From NCBI RefSeq assembly GCF_025716875.1, contig NZ_JAOVZB010000001.1:62001-126000 (forward strand): a stretch of 64,000 nt of DNA, read 5' to 3'. The notes under the pieces are model-generated. The model was not told the origin of the DNA. It was given only the letters and a program-made list of their open reading frames with translations, and searched no databases. How positions within the stretch are numbered: position 1 is the first letter of the stretch; every line of letters starts with the position of its first letter. The stretch is from Marinomonas sargassi (GTDB lineage Bacteria > Pseudomonadota > Gammaproteobacteria > Pseudomonadales > Marinomonadaceae). The position numbers and the translations under genes were made by a program. Of this stretch, positions 34,501 through 43,805 are shown piece after piece.

Positions 34501-36004
34501 CCTTATGATGACTACTAGACCAGATAAAACTAAACTTAGCTCCACCAATATCACTATCACCAATCAATACCGCGCCACCATGCCAAAACGCGATACGTTG
34601 TACAATGGCTAGTCCTAAACCATATCCCCCTGAAGCACGAGTACGGCTATTATCTAATCGCTGAAATGGGATAAAGACCTTGTCTCTATCTTCAAAAATA
34701 ATCCCTGGTCCATCATCTTCAATATCTATTTGCCAACGCTCACTATCAGATGAAAAAGTCACCACTAGCTTTGTCGCTGCGTATTTTGAAGCATTTAAAA
34801 TCAAATTCTGCATAGCTCGACTTAGATGGTGCTGATCTGCTACGACCAACTCATTAACGTCTTCCACTTTTACTTCAACGGTTAAATGCTTAAGTAACAA
34901 CTGATTATGCTGAACGATTTCATTGATTAGTGAATAAATAGAAACTTTATTGAAATGTAACTCCAATGAGTCACTCTCCAGCTGGCCATAAGTTAATACT
35001 TCATCCACCAAGACATTGAGCTCTTCAACATCCCCTTCTAGAGCATTGATTGTTGTCCCCACACTATCACTCACCTCATCTTTCATTACTTCGAGGCCAA
35101 ATCTGAGTCGGGCTATTGGAGTTCTCAATTCATGAGAGATAGCATGAATCATTTCTTTTTGGACTTTTAACAAGCGTTCAATGTGAGATGACATAGAATC
35201 AAATGAAAAGGCGAGCTCCTTCAAGGCGCCATTACTGTCAGAAATATCTTTGGACAAGCCACCTCTACCCCGAGCAATTTCTAATGTAATTTTCTCAAAC
35301 ATCTTACTTTTTGCTTCTAAAAGCATAAATTGTCGCCAAATCACCAGTAGCATAATGACCACAATGACAATCACGACCAACAAAATGACCGTTTTAAAGG
35401 CAATATATTCTTCATGTTTAAGCGTTAAATATAAGGCCCCTTCGGCTGACTCATCCTGCCAAATATAACCATACTCATGGTGATTATCATGTTGAAAAGT
35501 AATACTTGTTAATGGGCTTGATGAAGTAGCCTTAGTATTAGATACAGACAAGCAAGACATACTTTCGATTAATGCGATCTTATCAAGGTAGCTAATTTTT
35601 TCACTCAGCAACAAAAGCCCCAACAAGGACTCAAATTTCAAGTGGCTATCTGCTTGAGAAGATATCCCTGTCAACAAGGGTACTTCGGGACTAACTATCG
35701 TATATTGATACCGTACGCCGTCTAACCTCACCAATAAACCAGATTCGAAAAACGAAGCAACTTCACTAATAACGAAAGGCTGAGTCGAATGAAAATACCA
35801 ATTGAAATGGGATTCTGGCAGCTGACTTTCTGCACCAGACAATAGAAGGGCTGAACTGATTTGAGCATCTACGCATAATAGCTGCTCTGTTTTCGAGACA
35901 TTTAGCTTATCTTGAACAAAATGGAGGATGGTATAACTGCCTAACAATATAACGACACCTAGTATCACCAGATGCCGAAATAACCGCCATATCTCATCCT
36001 TCAT
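34487..36004 (-). CDS. sensor histidine kinase, RstB-like
   Basis: 505-residue membrane kinase. TM1 about 11-29, a long periplasmic sensor region (about 30-202), TM2 about 204-224, a HAMP-like linker, then HisKA with H291 in HAISHELRTPIARLRFGLE and HATPase_c with NLILNASKYA, DDGPGI and GGYGLGLAIV. The gene for its OmpR-type partner lies 5 nt upstream. RstB-like by the HELRTPIARLR region and by its partner; the periplasmic part is larger than in E. coli RstB, so the stimulus may differ. Confidence 0.88.
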   Translation of the reverse strand: MKDEIWRLFRHLVILGVVILLGSYTILHFVQDKLNVSKTEQLLCVDAQISSALLLSGAESQLPESHFNWYFHSTQPFVISEVASFFESGLLVRLDGVRYQYTIVSPEVPLLTGISSQADSHLKFESLLGLLLLSEKISYLDKIALIESMSCLSVSNTKATSSSPLTSITFQHDNHHEYGYIWQDESAEGALYLTLKHEEYIAFKTVILLVVIVIVVIMLLVIWRQFMLLEAKSKMFEKITLEIARGRGGLSKDISDSNGALKELAFSFDSMSSHIERLLKVQKEMIHAISHELRTPIARLRFGLEVMKDEVSDSVGTTINALEGDVEELNVLVDEVLTYGQLESDSLELHFNKVSIYSLINEIVQHNQLLLKHLTVEVKVEDVNELVVADQHHLSRAMQNLILNASKYAATKLVVTFSSDSERWQIDIEDDGPGIIFEDRDKVFIPFQRLDNSRTRASGGYGLGLAIVQRIAFWHGGAVLIGDSDIGGAKFSFIWSSSHHKETLA

Positions 36005-36009
36005 AATGG

Positions 36010-36735
36010 TTATATTTCTTTCACAAACAAATAACCTTTACTACGTATTGTCTTAATACGGCGCGGATGGATTGGATCATCTCCTATTTTCGAGCGAATA
36101 CGGGAAATTCTCACGTCAACAGAACGGTCTTGACCATCATATTCAATGCCACGTAAGTCACTGAAAATCTCTTCTCGACTTAAAATACGACCTGAATTAC
36201 TTGATAGCAACCAAAGTAAATCAAACTCAGCACTGGTTAACTCGATCTCTTCTTCGTCTAACCAAGCTGCGCGACGAGAATTGTCTATTACTAAAGGTCC
36301 AAAAGTAAGAAGCTGCTCTTCTTTAGTCGCGCCAGAAGTTACAGAGCCTTCAACAACTTGATTACTACGACGCAATAAAGACTGAACTCTTGCTAATAAA
36401 ACTCGAGGCTTGGCTGGCTTAGAGACATAGTCATCCGCACCTATCTCTAAACCCAAAATTTGATCAACATCATCACTACGTGCTGTCAGCATCAAAATTG
36501 GACCTTTGTATTCCTCTCGCACACTTCGACAAACAGTAAAGCCATCTGCGCTTGGTAGCATGAGGTCAAGTATCACTAACGAAGGTTGCTCCGCAATAAT
36601 TCTTGAGATGGCATTACGACCATCTGATTCAATATCTACAATAAATCCATTTTTTTGTAGGTATTCTTGGGTAAGTTGAGCTAAGCGCTCATCATCTTCA
36701 ACAATTAAAATTGTTTGGTTGCCATTTGCACTCAT
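36010..36735 (-). CDS. OmpR-family response regulator, RstA-like
   Basis: Receiver domain with VEDDERLAQL, phospho-acceptor D57 (LVILDLMLPSADGF) and the Lys of YVSKPAKPR, then a winged-helix DNA-binding domain: LTSAEFDLLWLLSSNSGRILSREEI, LRGIEYDGQDRSVDVRISRIRSKIGDD, IKTIRSKGYLF. The last two stretches are very close to RstA. ATG 36735 with GAGGA 7 nt upstream is preferred to TTG 36741, giving 241 residues. Cotranscribed with the kinase. Confidence 0.92.
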   Translation of the reverse strand: MSANGNQTILIVEDDERLAQLTQEYLQKNGFIVDIESDGRNAISRIIAEQPSLVILDLMLPSADGFTVCRSVREEYKGPILMLTARSDDVDQILGLEIGADDYVSKPAKPRVLLARVQSLLRRSNQVVEGSVTSGATKEEQLLTFGPLVIDNSRRAAWLDEEEIELTSAEFDLLWLLSSNSGRILSREEIFSDLRGIEYDGQDRSVDVRISRIRSKIGDDPIHPRRIKTIRSKGYLFVKEI

Positions 36736-36797
36736 GAACAATCCTCGTCCAGTTATTATTTTTAAATAATGTATAAATCGATAATAAATACTGACTT

Positions 36798-37262
36798 TTA
36801 ATTAGTTTGGTCCGCTAAGAGTTCTCTAACTTGGGCAATACGCTCTCGATTCACACCACGGTCTGAGTAACCAACTCGTGACGCTGAGCGGAAATGCACG
36901 ACGCTATCACCTTCAGGTAAATAAAACTCTACATCATCGATATAACCAATAAGCTTACTTTTAACTTCAAAGTACACATAGCCTAACTCGCTTTTCACAA
37001 TACGAGCACGACCTTGATTCAATAAATAAGACTCGATTTTTAGTTGTGTCTCTTTACGGGTACCAAAATACACAATCGGCTCAAAATAATGAGCGCTGTC
37101 TTCGATATCAGCCTGACTTGACACACAGTTAGGTGTTGACGGACATGCTTTAAGGAAGCCATCTGTCACACCTAAATCTTCAGGGGCTTTATTAGCAAAA
37201 TTAACATAAACAAAAAATACAACGATTAAAATCAAAACCACTGCGACTATCCAGCGAACCAT
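36798..37262 (-). CDS. DUF1499 membrane-anchored protein
   Basis: 154 residues. One N-terminal membrane segment (about 4-24), then a DUF1499 domain with ACPSTPNCVSSQA, conserved cysteines and a C-terminal VHFRSASRVGYSDRGVNRERI motif. Function unknown in the family. It follows rluB by 38 nt on the same strand and may share its transcript. Confidence 0.8.
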   Translation of the reverse strand: MVRWIVAVVLILIVVFFVYVNFANKAPEDLGVTDGFLKACPSTPNCVSSQADIEDSAHYFEPIVYFGTRKETQLKIESYLLNQGRARIVKSELGYVYFEVKSKLIGYIDDVEFYLPEGDSVVHFRSASRVGYSDRGVNRERIAQVRELLADQTN

Positions 37263-37300
37263 GCTATAAAACTCCTACTACTAATGGGTTGCTTACTTAC

Positions 37301-38197
37301 CTAACGAAATGATCTTTTTCCGGCCTTCTTAGGTTTGAACTCAGGTTTATCAGAGCCCTGCCAATCAAACCCTTTAGGACGTCGTGATCCACCTGCTGTC
37401 GCCTTATTTTTATTACGCTTCAGATTCAAAGCTTGTTGCTTGGTTTTTGCTTTTACTTCCGATGCTTTTAAATCAACCATCTGGCACAATGAATTAACAT
37501 CAACCTCTTCCATCTCTACCCAACGACCAACCTTAGCTTTTGAGGGTAAGAAAATAGGGCCAAAACGTACGCGTTTTAGACGGTTAACTTTTAAACCTTG
37601 AGACTCCCAAAGGCGACGTACCTCTCGATTCCGCCCTTCCATAACACAGACATAGAACCAGCGGTTAATACCTTCTCCGCCACCGTCTACGATATCCGTA
37701 AACTTCGCCATGCCATCATCTAAGTTAACACCTTTTTTAAGGGTCGCAAGGTTTTCATCTGTCACTTCACCCATCACACGAACCAAGTATTCTCGGTCAA
37801 TTTGTGTCGATGGGTGCATTAATCTATTCGCCAACTCACCATCGGTTGTAAATAATAATAAACCCGATGTATTAATATCTAAACGGCCAACCGCAATCCA
37901 ACGTTCACCTCGTAATTTAGGCAACTTATCAAAAACCGTCGGACGTCCCTCTGGGTCTTTACGAGTACACACTTCACCTTCAGGTTTGTTGTAAATAATA
38001 ACTCGTCGATTAGCACCCGCCTCAGTGGAAACAATACGGTAACCATCAATGGAGATTTCATCGTCAAGGGTGACACGATCCCCAAGTGTTGCGACTTCAC
38101 CATTTACAAGTACTCGACCTTCGCGAATACGAGTTTCCATTTCACGACGGGAGCCTTGGCCAGCTCTAGCCAAAACCTTTTGCAACTTTTCGTTCAT
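37301..38197 (-). CDS. rluB: 23S rRNA pseudouridine synthase RluB
   Basis: Makes pseudouridine 2605 in 23S rRNA. N-terminal S4 domain ([22 protein letters not shown]), then the RsuA-type catalytic domain with D107 in [14 protein letters not shown] and [12 protein letters not shown] basic Lys/Arg-rich tail (about 255-298) follows. ATG 38197 with AGAGG 7 nt upstream is preferred to an upstream in-frame start at 38230, because [13 protein letters not shown] is the RluB start. 298 residues. No scpA/scpB genes lie between yciO and rluB, as in enterobacteria. Confidence 0.94.
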   Translation of the reverse strand: MNEKLQKVLARAGQGSRREMETRIREGRVLVNGEVATLGDRVTLDDEISIDGYRIVSTEAGANRRVIIYNKPEGEVCTRKDPEGRPTVFDKLPKLRGERWIAVGRLDINTSGLLLFTTDGELANRLMHPSTQIDREYLVRVMGEVTDENLATLKKGVNLDDGMAKFTDIVDGGGEGINRWFYVCVMEGRNREVRRLWESQGLKVNRLKRVRFGPIFLPSKAKVGRWVEMEEVDVNSLCQMVDLKASEVKAKTKQQALNLKRNKNKATAGGSRRPKGFDWQGSDKPEFKPKKAGKRSFR

Positions 38198-38312
38198 TAA
38201 CGAACCTCTTTTAGGAATGCTTCTCAGCAACCTTATAATTAATTAATACTTATTTCACTGGCTACATTATAAGCTACAGGGAACTGTCCTTGACAGTTCA
38301 AAATACGACATT

Positions 38313-38933
38313 TTACGCAAAAGGAGAGGAATCACCTGCGCCTTGGCGTAATATTTCAATATTATTGGCATCCATCTTCACTACAGTGGTTGGCTGCAAA
38401 CCACAAAAGCCTCCATCAATGACTAAATCTAACGCGTGTTCTAACGTATCACGAATGTCGTAAGGGTCTGTCATAGGGTCCGTTTCTCCAGGTAAAATAA
38501 GCGACGAGCTCATGATAGGCTCGCCCAATTCATCTAACAAAGCGGATGCTATTTTATTATCAGGAATACGGATGCCAATGGTTTTTCTTTTCGGGTGTAA
38601 CAGACGACGGGGAACTTCAGAAGTGGCTCCAAAAATAAAAGTATAGGGTCCCGGCGTATTGTGTTTTAGTAATCGATATAGACGATTATCAAACCGAGCA
38701 TAGGTCGATATCTCTGACAAATCGCGACACACCAACGTAAAGTTATGCTTATCATCCAAGCGGCGAATCGCTCGAATACGGTCCAAGGCCGACTTATCAC
38801 CAAGATGGCAACCAAGCGAATAGCCACAATCCGTCGGATAGACAATCACGCCTCCCTGACGGATCACTTCCGCAGCTTGCTTTATCAAACGAGCTTGAGG
38901 GTTTTCTGGATGTACTTGAAAAAACTGGCTCAA
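38313..38933 (-). CDS. yciO: YciO, Sua5/YrdC-family protein (TsaC paralogue)
   Basis: 206 residues, the same as E. coli YciO. YrdC-fold motifs: GGVIVYPTDCGYSLGCHLGDK, IRAIRRLDDKHNFTLVC, LLKHNTPGPYTFIF and RKTIGIRIPDN. The family binds nucleotide and RNA; YciO itself is not the main threonylcarbamoyl-AMP synthase in E. coli. Same strand as rnm (45-nt gap) and rluB. Confidence 0.9.
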   Translation of the reverse strand: MSQFFQVHPENPQARLIKQAAEVIRQGGVIVYPTDCGYSLGCHLGDKSALDRIRAIRRLDDKHNFTLVCRDLSEISTYARFDNRLYRLLKHNTPGPYTFIFGATSEVPRRLLHPKRKTIGIRIPDNKIASALLDELGEPIMSSSLILPGETDPMTDPYDIRDTLEHALDLVIDGGFCGLQPTTVVKMDANNIEILRQGAGDSSPFA

Positions 38934-38978
38934 TATCTACTCCGTAAACAGTAAAAACATTTCAATCCTGTGCCGTGA

Positions 38979-39830
38979 CTAATTCCAAGCCTGCCAAACA
39001 AGATCAATACCACTTTCATGTATTTGCGTATATTTACCCACCTGCATCCAAGGACCAAAAGGGCCATGATAATCACTACCCGCAGATGCTTTAAGACCAT
39101 ACTCTTTTGATAAGCGTTCTAAGAAACGAACAGTATCAGGCTTTTCATTGCCTGAGGCTATTTCTAGGCCAGTTCCACCCCAATGTTTGAAATCCTCTAG
39201 CAGGCGCTTCAACTTGGTCACGGTCAGCGGATAACGCCTAGGGTGGGCTAAAATCAGCTCTACATTTTTCCCTGACAAACTGGTCAACACTCGCTCTAGC
39301 TCAGGCCATACATCACGAAGTTGGCCTAACCTTTTATTACCAAGGTAGCGATCAAAAGCTTTATTAGAATCTTTTACTAGACCCTTTTCTACTAATAATG
39401 TTGCAAAATGTGGGCGCCCAATTTGGCTACTACCAGCTAATGCAACGGCTTCATCATATAAATCAGGCAGGCCCTTTTTCACCAGTAAATCTGCAATTTT
39501 ACGTGCTCGGTCAAGACGTATTTGCTGGTTTTCATTTACTATTTCTAGAATATTTGGATCATCTTGCGCGAAGTTCAGAGCAACCATATGTAAAGGAATA
39601 CCTTTCCACTGGGTGGATATTTCGACTCCCGTGACAATACTCAATCCATGCTCTTCAGCGCGTAACTGTGCCTCTGGCAAGCCACTAATAGTGTCATGAT
39701 CTGTTAAGGCAAACAGAGAAACGCCCTGCTCGACAGCAAGATCCACAAGTTCAGTAGGGGTAAGTCGCCCATCTGAATGGGTGGAATGGGTGTGTAGATC
39801 TACCTTTCGGTAACGCTGAACTTCCGTCAT
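38979..39830 (-). CDS. rnm: PHP-domain 5'-3' exoribonuclease RNase AM (YciV/TrpH)
   Basis: Trims the 5' ends of rRNAs and degrades short RNAs in E. coli. PHP metal motifs: DLHTHSTHSDGRLTP, LTDHDTISGLPEA, GVEISTQWKG and ASAGSDYHGPFGPWM near the C-terminus. 283 residues, 10 shorter than E. coli. First gene of a minus-strand set rnm-yciO-rluB, divergent from yciB. Older annotations call it TrpH, but no trp genes are near. Confidence 0.92.
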   Translation of the reverse strand: MTEVQRYRKVDLHTHSTHSDGRLTPTELVDLAVEQGVSLFALTDHDTISGLPEAQLRAEEHGLSIVTGVEISTQWKGIPLHMVALNFAQDDPNILEIVNENQQIRLDRARKIADLLVKKGLPDLYDEAVALAGSSQIGRPHFATLLVEKGLVKDSNKAFDRYLGNKRLGQLRDVWPELERVLTSLSGKNVELILAHPRRYPLTVTKLKRLLEDFKHWGGTGLEIASGNEKPDTVRFLERLSKEYGLKASAGSDYHGPFGPWMQVGKYTQIHESGIDLVWQAWN

Positions 39831-39894
39831 AGACGCTGTTCTTTATATAGAATGATCGTTATCATTGCTCCAGCATACATAAATTGGTTTTTAT

Positions 39895-40431
39895 ATGAAA
39901 ATATTATTCGACTTTCTGCCTATCATGATTTTCTTTCTGGTATACAAAACGACAGGAGACATCATTCAGGCTACAGCCATTTTGATTCCCGCCACTCTGG
40001 CACAAGTAGGTTACACTTGGTTTAAATTCAAGTCGGTAGAAAAGATGCACATAGTGTCATTGGTGCTGGTAGTCCTATTAGGTGGTGCTACCGTATTTAT
40101 GCAAGATGGCGACTTTATAAAATGGAAACCCACCATTGTTAACTGGCTTTTCGCCATCGTCTTTTTTGGCAGCCAATTTATTGGCAAAAAAAATATCATT
40201 CAGCGCATGATGGGCGAAAAGCTCGCACTTCCTTTTAAAGTTTGGCGGTCATTGAACCTAGCTTGGGTTATTTTCTTCCTTACTTCAGGTACTGCAAACC
40301 TGTTCGTCGCCTTTACTTATAGCGAAAACGTTTGGGTAAACTTCAAACTATTTGGTCTACTCGGAATGACAGTCGCATTCATCATACTGCAGGGTATTTA
40401 CCTTTCGGCTTATATAAAGAATAAGGAATAA
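39895..40431 (+). CDS. yciB: inner-membrane-spanning protein YciB (septation protein A family)
   Basis: 178-residue polytopic membrane protein with about five hydrophobic segments, starting [39 protein letters not shown] and WAWVIFF-like segments are family marks. Its relatives affect envelope synthesis and cell length. yciI follows after 2 nt. Confidence 0.93.
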   Translation: MKILFDFLPIMIFFLVYKTTGDIIQATAILIPATLAQVGYTWFKFKSVEKMHIVSLVLVVLLGGATVFMQDGDFIKWKPTIVNWLFAIVFFGSQFIGKKNIIQRMMGEKLALPFKVWRSLNLAWVIFFLTSGTANLFVAFTYSENVWVNFKLFGLLGMTVAFIILQGIYLSAYIKNKE

Positions 40432-40433
40432 CT

Positions 40434-40736
40434 ATGCTCTACTCTATTGTTTGTACCGATATAGAAAACAGTCTAGAAGCCAGAAAAGCAGCTCGCCCTG
40501 ACCATCTAGCAAGATTAGAAGTGCTGCAAAATCAGGGTAGACTCATTTTAGCAGGCCCTAACCCTTCAATTGATTCTAATGATCCTGGCAGTGCAGGTTT
40601 TACTGGCAGTATTATCGTTGCTGAGTTTGAAAGTTTAGAGGCCGCTCAGGAGTGGGCAAATGCAGACCCTTATGCCGCTGCTGGAGTTTATCAAACAGTA
40701 ACAGTAAAACCTTTCAAACAAGTCTTTCCTAATTAG
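40434..40736 (+). CDS. yciI: YciI-family protein
   Basis: 100 residues, YCII domain: [28 protein letters not shown] with the conserved His-Asp type pocket (RPDHLARL), and [14 protein letters not shown]. coli YciI is 98 residues; the activity is not established. AAGGA 6 nt before ATG, 2 nt after yciB, so one operon. The stop codon sits in the loop of a hairpin. Confidence 0.92.
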   Translation: MLYSIVCTDIENSLEARKAARPDHLARLEVLQNQGRLILAGPNPSIDSNDPGSAGFTGSIIVAEFESLEAAQEWANADPYAAAGVYQTVTVKPFKQVFPN

Positions 40737-40747
40737 TTAGGAAAGAC
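40722..40747. terminator. hairpin between converging yciI and selW-like genes
   Basis: Perfect 11-bp arms GTCTTTCCTAA and TTAGGAAAGAC, loop TTAG, which holds the yciI stop codon. T-rich sequence follows on the minus-strand side (TTGTTT), so it may serve the minus-strand gene better. Confidence 0.5.
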
Positions 40748-40819
40748 GGATTAGAACAGCTTCAACTATTCAAAAAAAGTCTTTTTCAACCTAGCCTTAT
40801 CTCTACCGTAAAAACCATT

Positions 40820-41107
40820 TTAACTAGATGGTTTTACATCTGAGTGTCCAAGGTCTCTTTCAGGGTCAATGACATCGCGCATTCGTTGTTTCAAGACTTT
40901 CGCTTCAGGAAAGCCGTCTTCGGCTTTTCGACACCAGATTTCATTTCCATTTACTCGAATTTTAAATATGCCGCCCTGCGTTGGTAGTAAGGTGACACTT
41001 TTCACGTCATCATCAAAAGTGGTTAGCAACTCTTGAGCTAGCCAAGTCGCACGAAGCATCCAACGGCACAAGGTGCAATACTCTATCTCTACAACAGCGG
41101 TTCGCAT
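40820..41107 (-). CDS. SelT/SelW/SelH-family thioredoxin-like protein (Rdx)
   Basis: 95 residues. N-terminal VVEIEYCTLCRWMLRATWLAQELL gives the C11-x-x-C14 redox motif of the Rdx family; cysteine replaces the selenocysteine of animal SelW. VTLLPTQGGIFKIRVNGNEIW and the FPEAKVLKQRMRD end are typical. Partner and substrate unknown. Single gene between converging yciI and diverging ppi. Confidence 0.87.
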   Translation of the reverse strand: MRTAVVEIEYCTLCRWMLRATWLAQELLTTFDDDVKSVTLLPTQGGIFKIRVNGNEIWCRKAEDGFPEAKVLKQRMRDVIDPERDLGHSDVKPSS

Positions 41108-41196
41108 TTACTTTATCTCCAATAAATTAACAAAACTCTTGGCTCATCAGGGCGCAGCCAATATTATTGTGCGCAAATATACTAAAGGAAGTCACT

Positions 41197-41748
41197 ATGC
41201 GTAAATTAATCTTAACCGGTATTACTTTATTTGCTTTTTGCATTCAGGCAGAAGCGGTCGAAGTCGACATAGCAACGACTAAAGGTACTATTCGTATCGA
41301 TCTAAACGAAGAAGCTGCACCTAAAACGGTGGCAAACTTTTTACGCTATGTCGATGAAGGTTTTTACAATGATACCATTTTCCACCGTGTCATCCGTGGT
41401 TTCATGGTTCAAGGTGGTGGTTTTACTGAAGATATGGGGCGTAAGAAAACCCATCAAGCCGTCGCTTATGAAGGTCAAAATGGATTAGCGAATAATCGTG
41501 GTACTCTTGCTATGGCAAGAACACAAGATCCGAACAGTGCCACGGCTCAGTTTTTCATTAACCATGTCGACAACCCATTTTTGAACCATGGTGCTCGTGG
41601 CGGTGCAGGCTATACTGTTTTTGGCCAAGTTGTACTTGGAATGGATATTGTCGATAGTATAGCTGGTGTACCTACGGCGAATGTTGGGCCTTATCAAAAT
41701 GTTCCTAAAGAGCCTGTAATCATTAAGAGCGTTGTACGTGTTAACTAG
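41197..41748 (+). CDS. cyclophilin-type peptidyl-prolyl isomerase, exported (PpiA-like)
   Basis: 183 residues with a Sec signal peptide (about 1-20, LFAFCIQAEA). Cyclophilin core: VDIATTKGTIRIDL, FHRVIRGFMVQGGGF, MARTQDPNSATAQFFIN and GYTVFGQVVLGMDIVD, including the catalytic Arg in FHRVI. AAGGAAG lies before ATG 41197; an upstream TTG frame is ignored. Predicted periplasmic. Its stop overlaps the start of mnmC by 11 nt. Confidence 0.92.
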   Translation: MRKLILTGITLFAFCIQAEAVEVDIATTKGTIRIDLNEEAAPKTVANFLRYVDEGFYNDTIFHRVIRGFMVQGGGFTEDMGRKKTHQAVAYEGQNGLANNRGTLAMARTQDPNSATAQFFINHVDNPFLNHGARGGAGYTVFGQVVLGMDIVDSIAGVPTANVGPYQNVPKEPVIIKSVVRVN

Positions 41749-43747
41749 TTACCAAGTTGCTAAACCAGAGTTAAATTGGGGGGATGATGGTGCCCCCGTT
41801 TCTACCCAATTTGACGATGTGTATTTCGATAAAGCCTCCGGACTTGAAGAAACCCAATACGTTTTCCTGCAACACAATCAACTTGAAAGTCGCTGGAAAG
41901 AGTTATCCCAACGGCACTTTGTAATCGCAGAGACGGGGTTCGGCACAGGCCTAAACTTCTTATGCGCTTGGCAAGCGTTTATAAAAAGCGCCCCTTGCAA
42001 TAGTCAGCTTCATTTCATTTCGGTTGAAAAATACCCTCTCAGTAAAGAGTCCTTGGCTGCGGCTTTAGATATGTGGCCTTCGCTACAAAACCTTAGCCAA
42101 GAACTCGTAACCAACTACCCTGAACTCTGCCATGGCTTTCATCGTATTGAGTTAGCACAAGGTCGCATACAGCTTAGCCTATGGTTTGGAGAGGCTGAAG
42201 AAGGATTTAGCGCCTTAAATGCCGATGTGGATGCTTGGTTTTTGGATGGCTTCGCACCAAGTAAAAACCCCGAAATGTGGACGGACAAACTTTTCCAACA
42301 TATTCGCAGGTTAAGTCATACAGGGACAACCTTTTCAACCTTTACCGCGGCGGGGATAGTCCGTAGGGGGTTAAAGGAAGTCGGCTTTGATGTCCGTAAG
42401 GTAAAAGGCTTCGGTAGAAAACGTGAAATGGCACTTGGAGAATTAAACCAAGGTTGCTTGCCCTATCCGCAACGTATGGCACAAGGCCAAGGCTGGTTTA
42501 ATATACGACCAGAGGAAACGCCCTCTATTTCAAAAGTATTGGTTGTTGGCTCCGGCTTGGCTGGGGCAAACACAGCTTACGCTCTTGCCCAACAAGGTAT
42601 TCAGGTTGAAGTATGGGAGCAAGGCCAGCAAATTGCTTGCGCGGCTTCTGGGAACCCTCAAGGCATGCTTTATCCTAAACTGGGGGCACAAGACACGCCA
42701 CTGAATCGGTTCTATCTAACATCTTATCTACACGCAGCCAGACTCTACAATCAATTAGACTCAAGCCATGGGTTTTGGGGACCATGTGGTCTAATCCAAA
42801 TACCAACCAGCGATAAAGAAGCAAAACGTTTCGACAAAATATTGCAAAGCAACCTGTACCCTAAAAAAGTTCTACAGGTCTCATTAGAAAAGCCTAACAG
42901 TTTACTGCTACCACTATCTGGCTGGGTTGCACCAAGCAAGCTTTGTAAAACCTTATTAGCTCACAAAAATATAAGTGTACAGTTGGGAACTTCATTGCAG
43001 TCACTGGAGAAAGTTGCAACCCCGCTCAATAGTAAAACAAAAGCCCCTTTTTGGAAGGCACATTCACAAACGAAAGAAGAGTTTTTTTCGCATGTTGTAT
43101 TATGCAATGCGAATGACTTTAACGACTTAGATATTCAAAATAAGATGCCAACCTCTGCCATCCGCGGCCAAGTTGCACACATTGACAAAACGGAAGCAGA
43201 AGGAGTTTGTCGTGATAAAGGCATCAGCAATACAAGTTTAGATATCAAAAAAGTGCTTTGTGATTTTGGCTATGTCTCTCCACCGCTTCAAAATACCATC
43301 CATTTTGGCTCAACATACGACTTAAAAGACCCCTGCACTGAAGTTCGCCAAGAAGGCCATGAGCGCAACCTGAAGATTTTAGAAAATCTCTTATCTTTAC
43401 CTAGTAATACATTGTCTACTGTAAAGTGTCAGGGAAGAGTCTCATTTCGCTGCGCATCCCCAGATTACACGCCAATAGTTGGGCCTCTGCAATCGACAGA
43501 CACACTCAAACTAGAATATGGAAATTTAGCGAAAAATGCCAAGTGGCAATCTGATGAGGTAAGCGAGCCGTTGCAAAATATCTTTATAAATATTGCTCAC
43601 GGCTCCCGCGGATTAGTATCAACGCCTCTAAGCGGCGCTTATATTGCAAGCTTAATCACCAACACCCCATCGCCGTTAGAGCAGGAAGTTGCTTATAAGC
43701 TGCACCCGAGTCGATTTGTCGTTAAACAAATAAAACGAGGCGTGTAG
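41738..43747 (+). CDS. mnmC: bifunctional tRNA modification enzyme MnmC
   Basis: Final steps of mnm5(s2)U34 in tRNA: the C-terminal FAD domain removes the carboxymethyl group and the N-terminal domain methylates the amine. Methyltransferase part (about 1-240): VIAETGFGTGLNFLCAWQAF, WFLDGFAPSKNPEMW, GFGRKREM. Oxidase part (about 265-669): VLVVGSGLAGANTAYALAQQGI (FAD-binding GxGxxG-like) and AASGNPQGMLYPKL. I prefer GTG 41738, with AAGAG 8 nt upstream, over TTG 41732; 669 residues fits E. coli's 668. It acts downstream of the MnmA/MnmEG pathway, and mnmA is also in this window. Confidence 0.94.
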   Translation: MLTSYQVAKPELNWGDDGAPVSTQFDDVYFDKASGLEETQYVFLQHNQLESRWKELSQRHFVIAETGFGTGLNFLCAWQAFIKSAPCNSQLHFISVEKYPLSKESLAAALDMWPSLQNLSQELVTNYPELCHGFHRIELAQGRIQLSLWFGEAEEGFSALNADVDAWFLDGFAPSKNPEMWTDKLFQHIRRLSHTGTTFSTFTAAGIVRRGLKEVGFDVRKVKGFGRKREMALGELNQGCLPYPQRMAQGQGWFNIRPEETPSISKVLVVGSGLAGANTAYALAQQGIQVEVWEQGQQIACAASGNPQGMLYPKLGAQDTPLNRFYLTSYLHAARLYNQLDSSHGFWGPCGLIQIPTSDKEAKRFDKILQSNLYPKKVLQVSLEKPNSLLLPLSGWVAPSKLCKTLLAHKNISVQLGTSLQSLEKVATPLNSKTKAPFWKAHSQTKEEFFSHVVLCNANDFNDLDIQNKMPTSAIRGQVAHIDKTEAEGVCRDKGISNTSLDIKKVLCDFGYVSPPLQNTIHFGSTYDLKDPCTEVRQEGHERNLKILENLLSLPSNTLSTVKCQGRVSFRCASPDYTPIVGPLQSTDTLKLEYGNLAKNAKWQSDEVSEPLQNIFINIAHGSRGLVSTPLSGAYIASLITNTPSPLEQEVAYKLHPSRFVVKQIKRGV

Positions 43748-43762
43748 GACGAAGCAACTAAT

Positions 43763-43793
43763 GCATCGGGTAGCTAATAACCCTACTCGATGC
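43763..43793. terminator. hairpin between converging mnmC and a hypothetical gene
   Basis: GCATCGGGTAG pairs with CTACTCGATGC (one G-U) across a 9-nt loop; weak T stretch on the plus side. Confidence 0.5.
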
Positions 43794-43805
43794 CATTTTC
43801 ATCAC

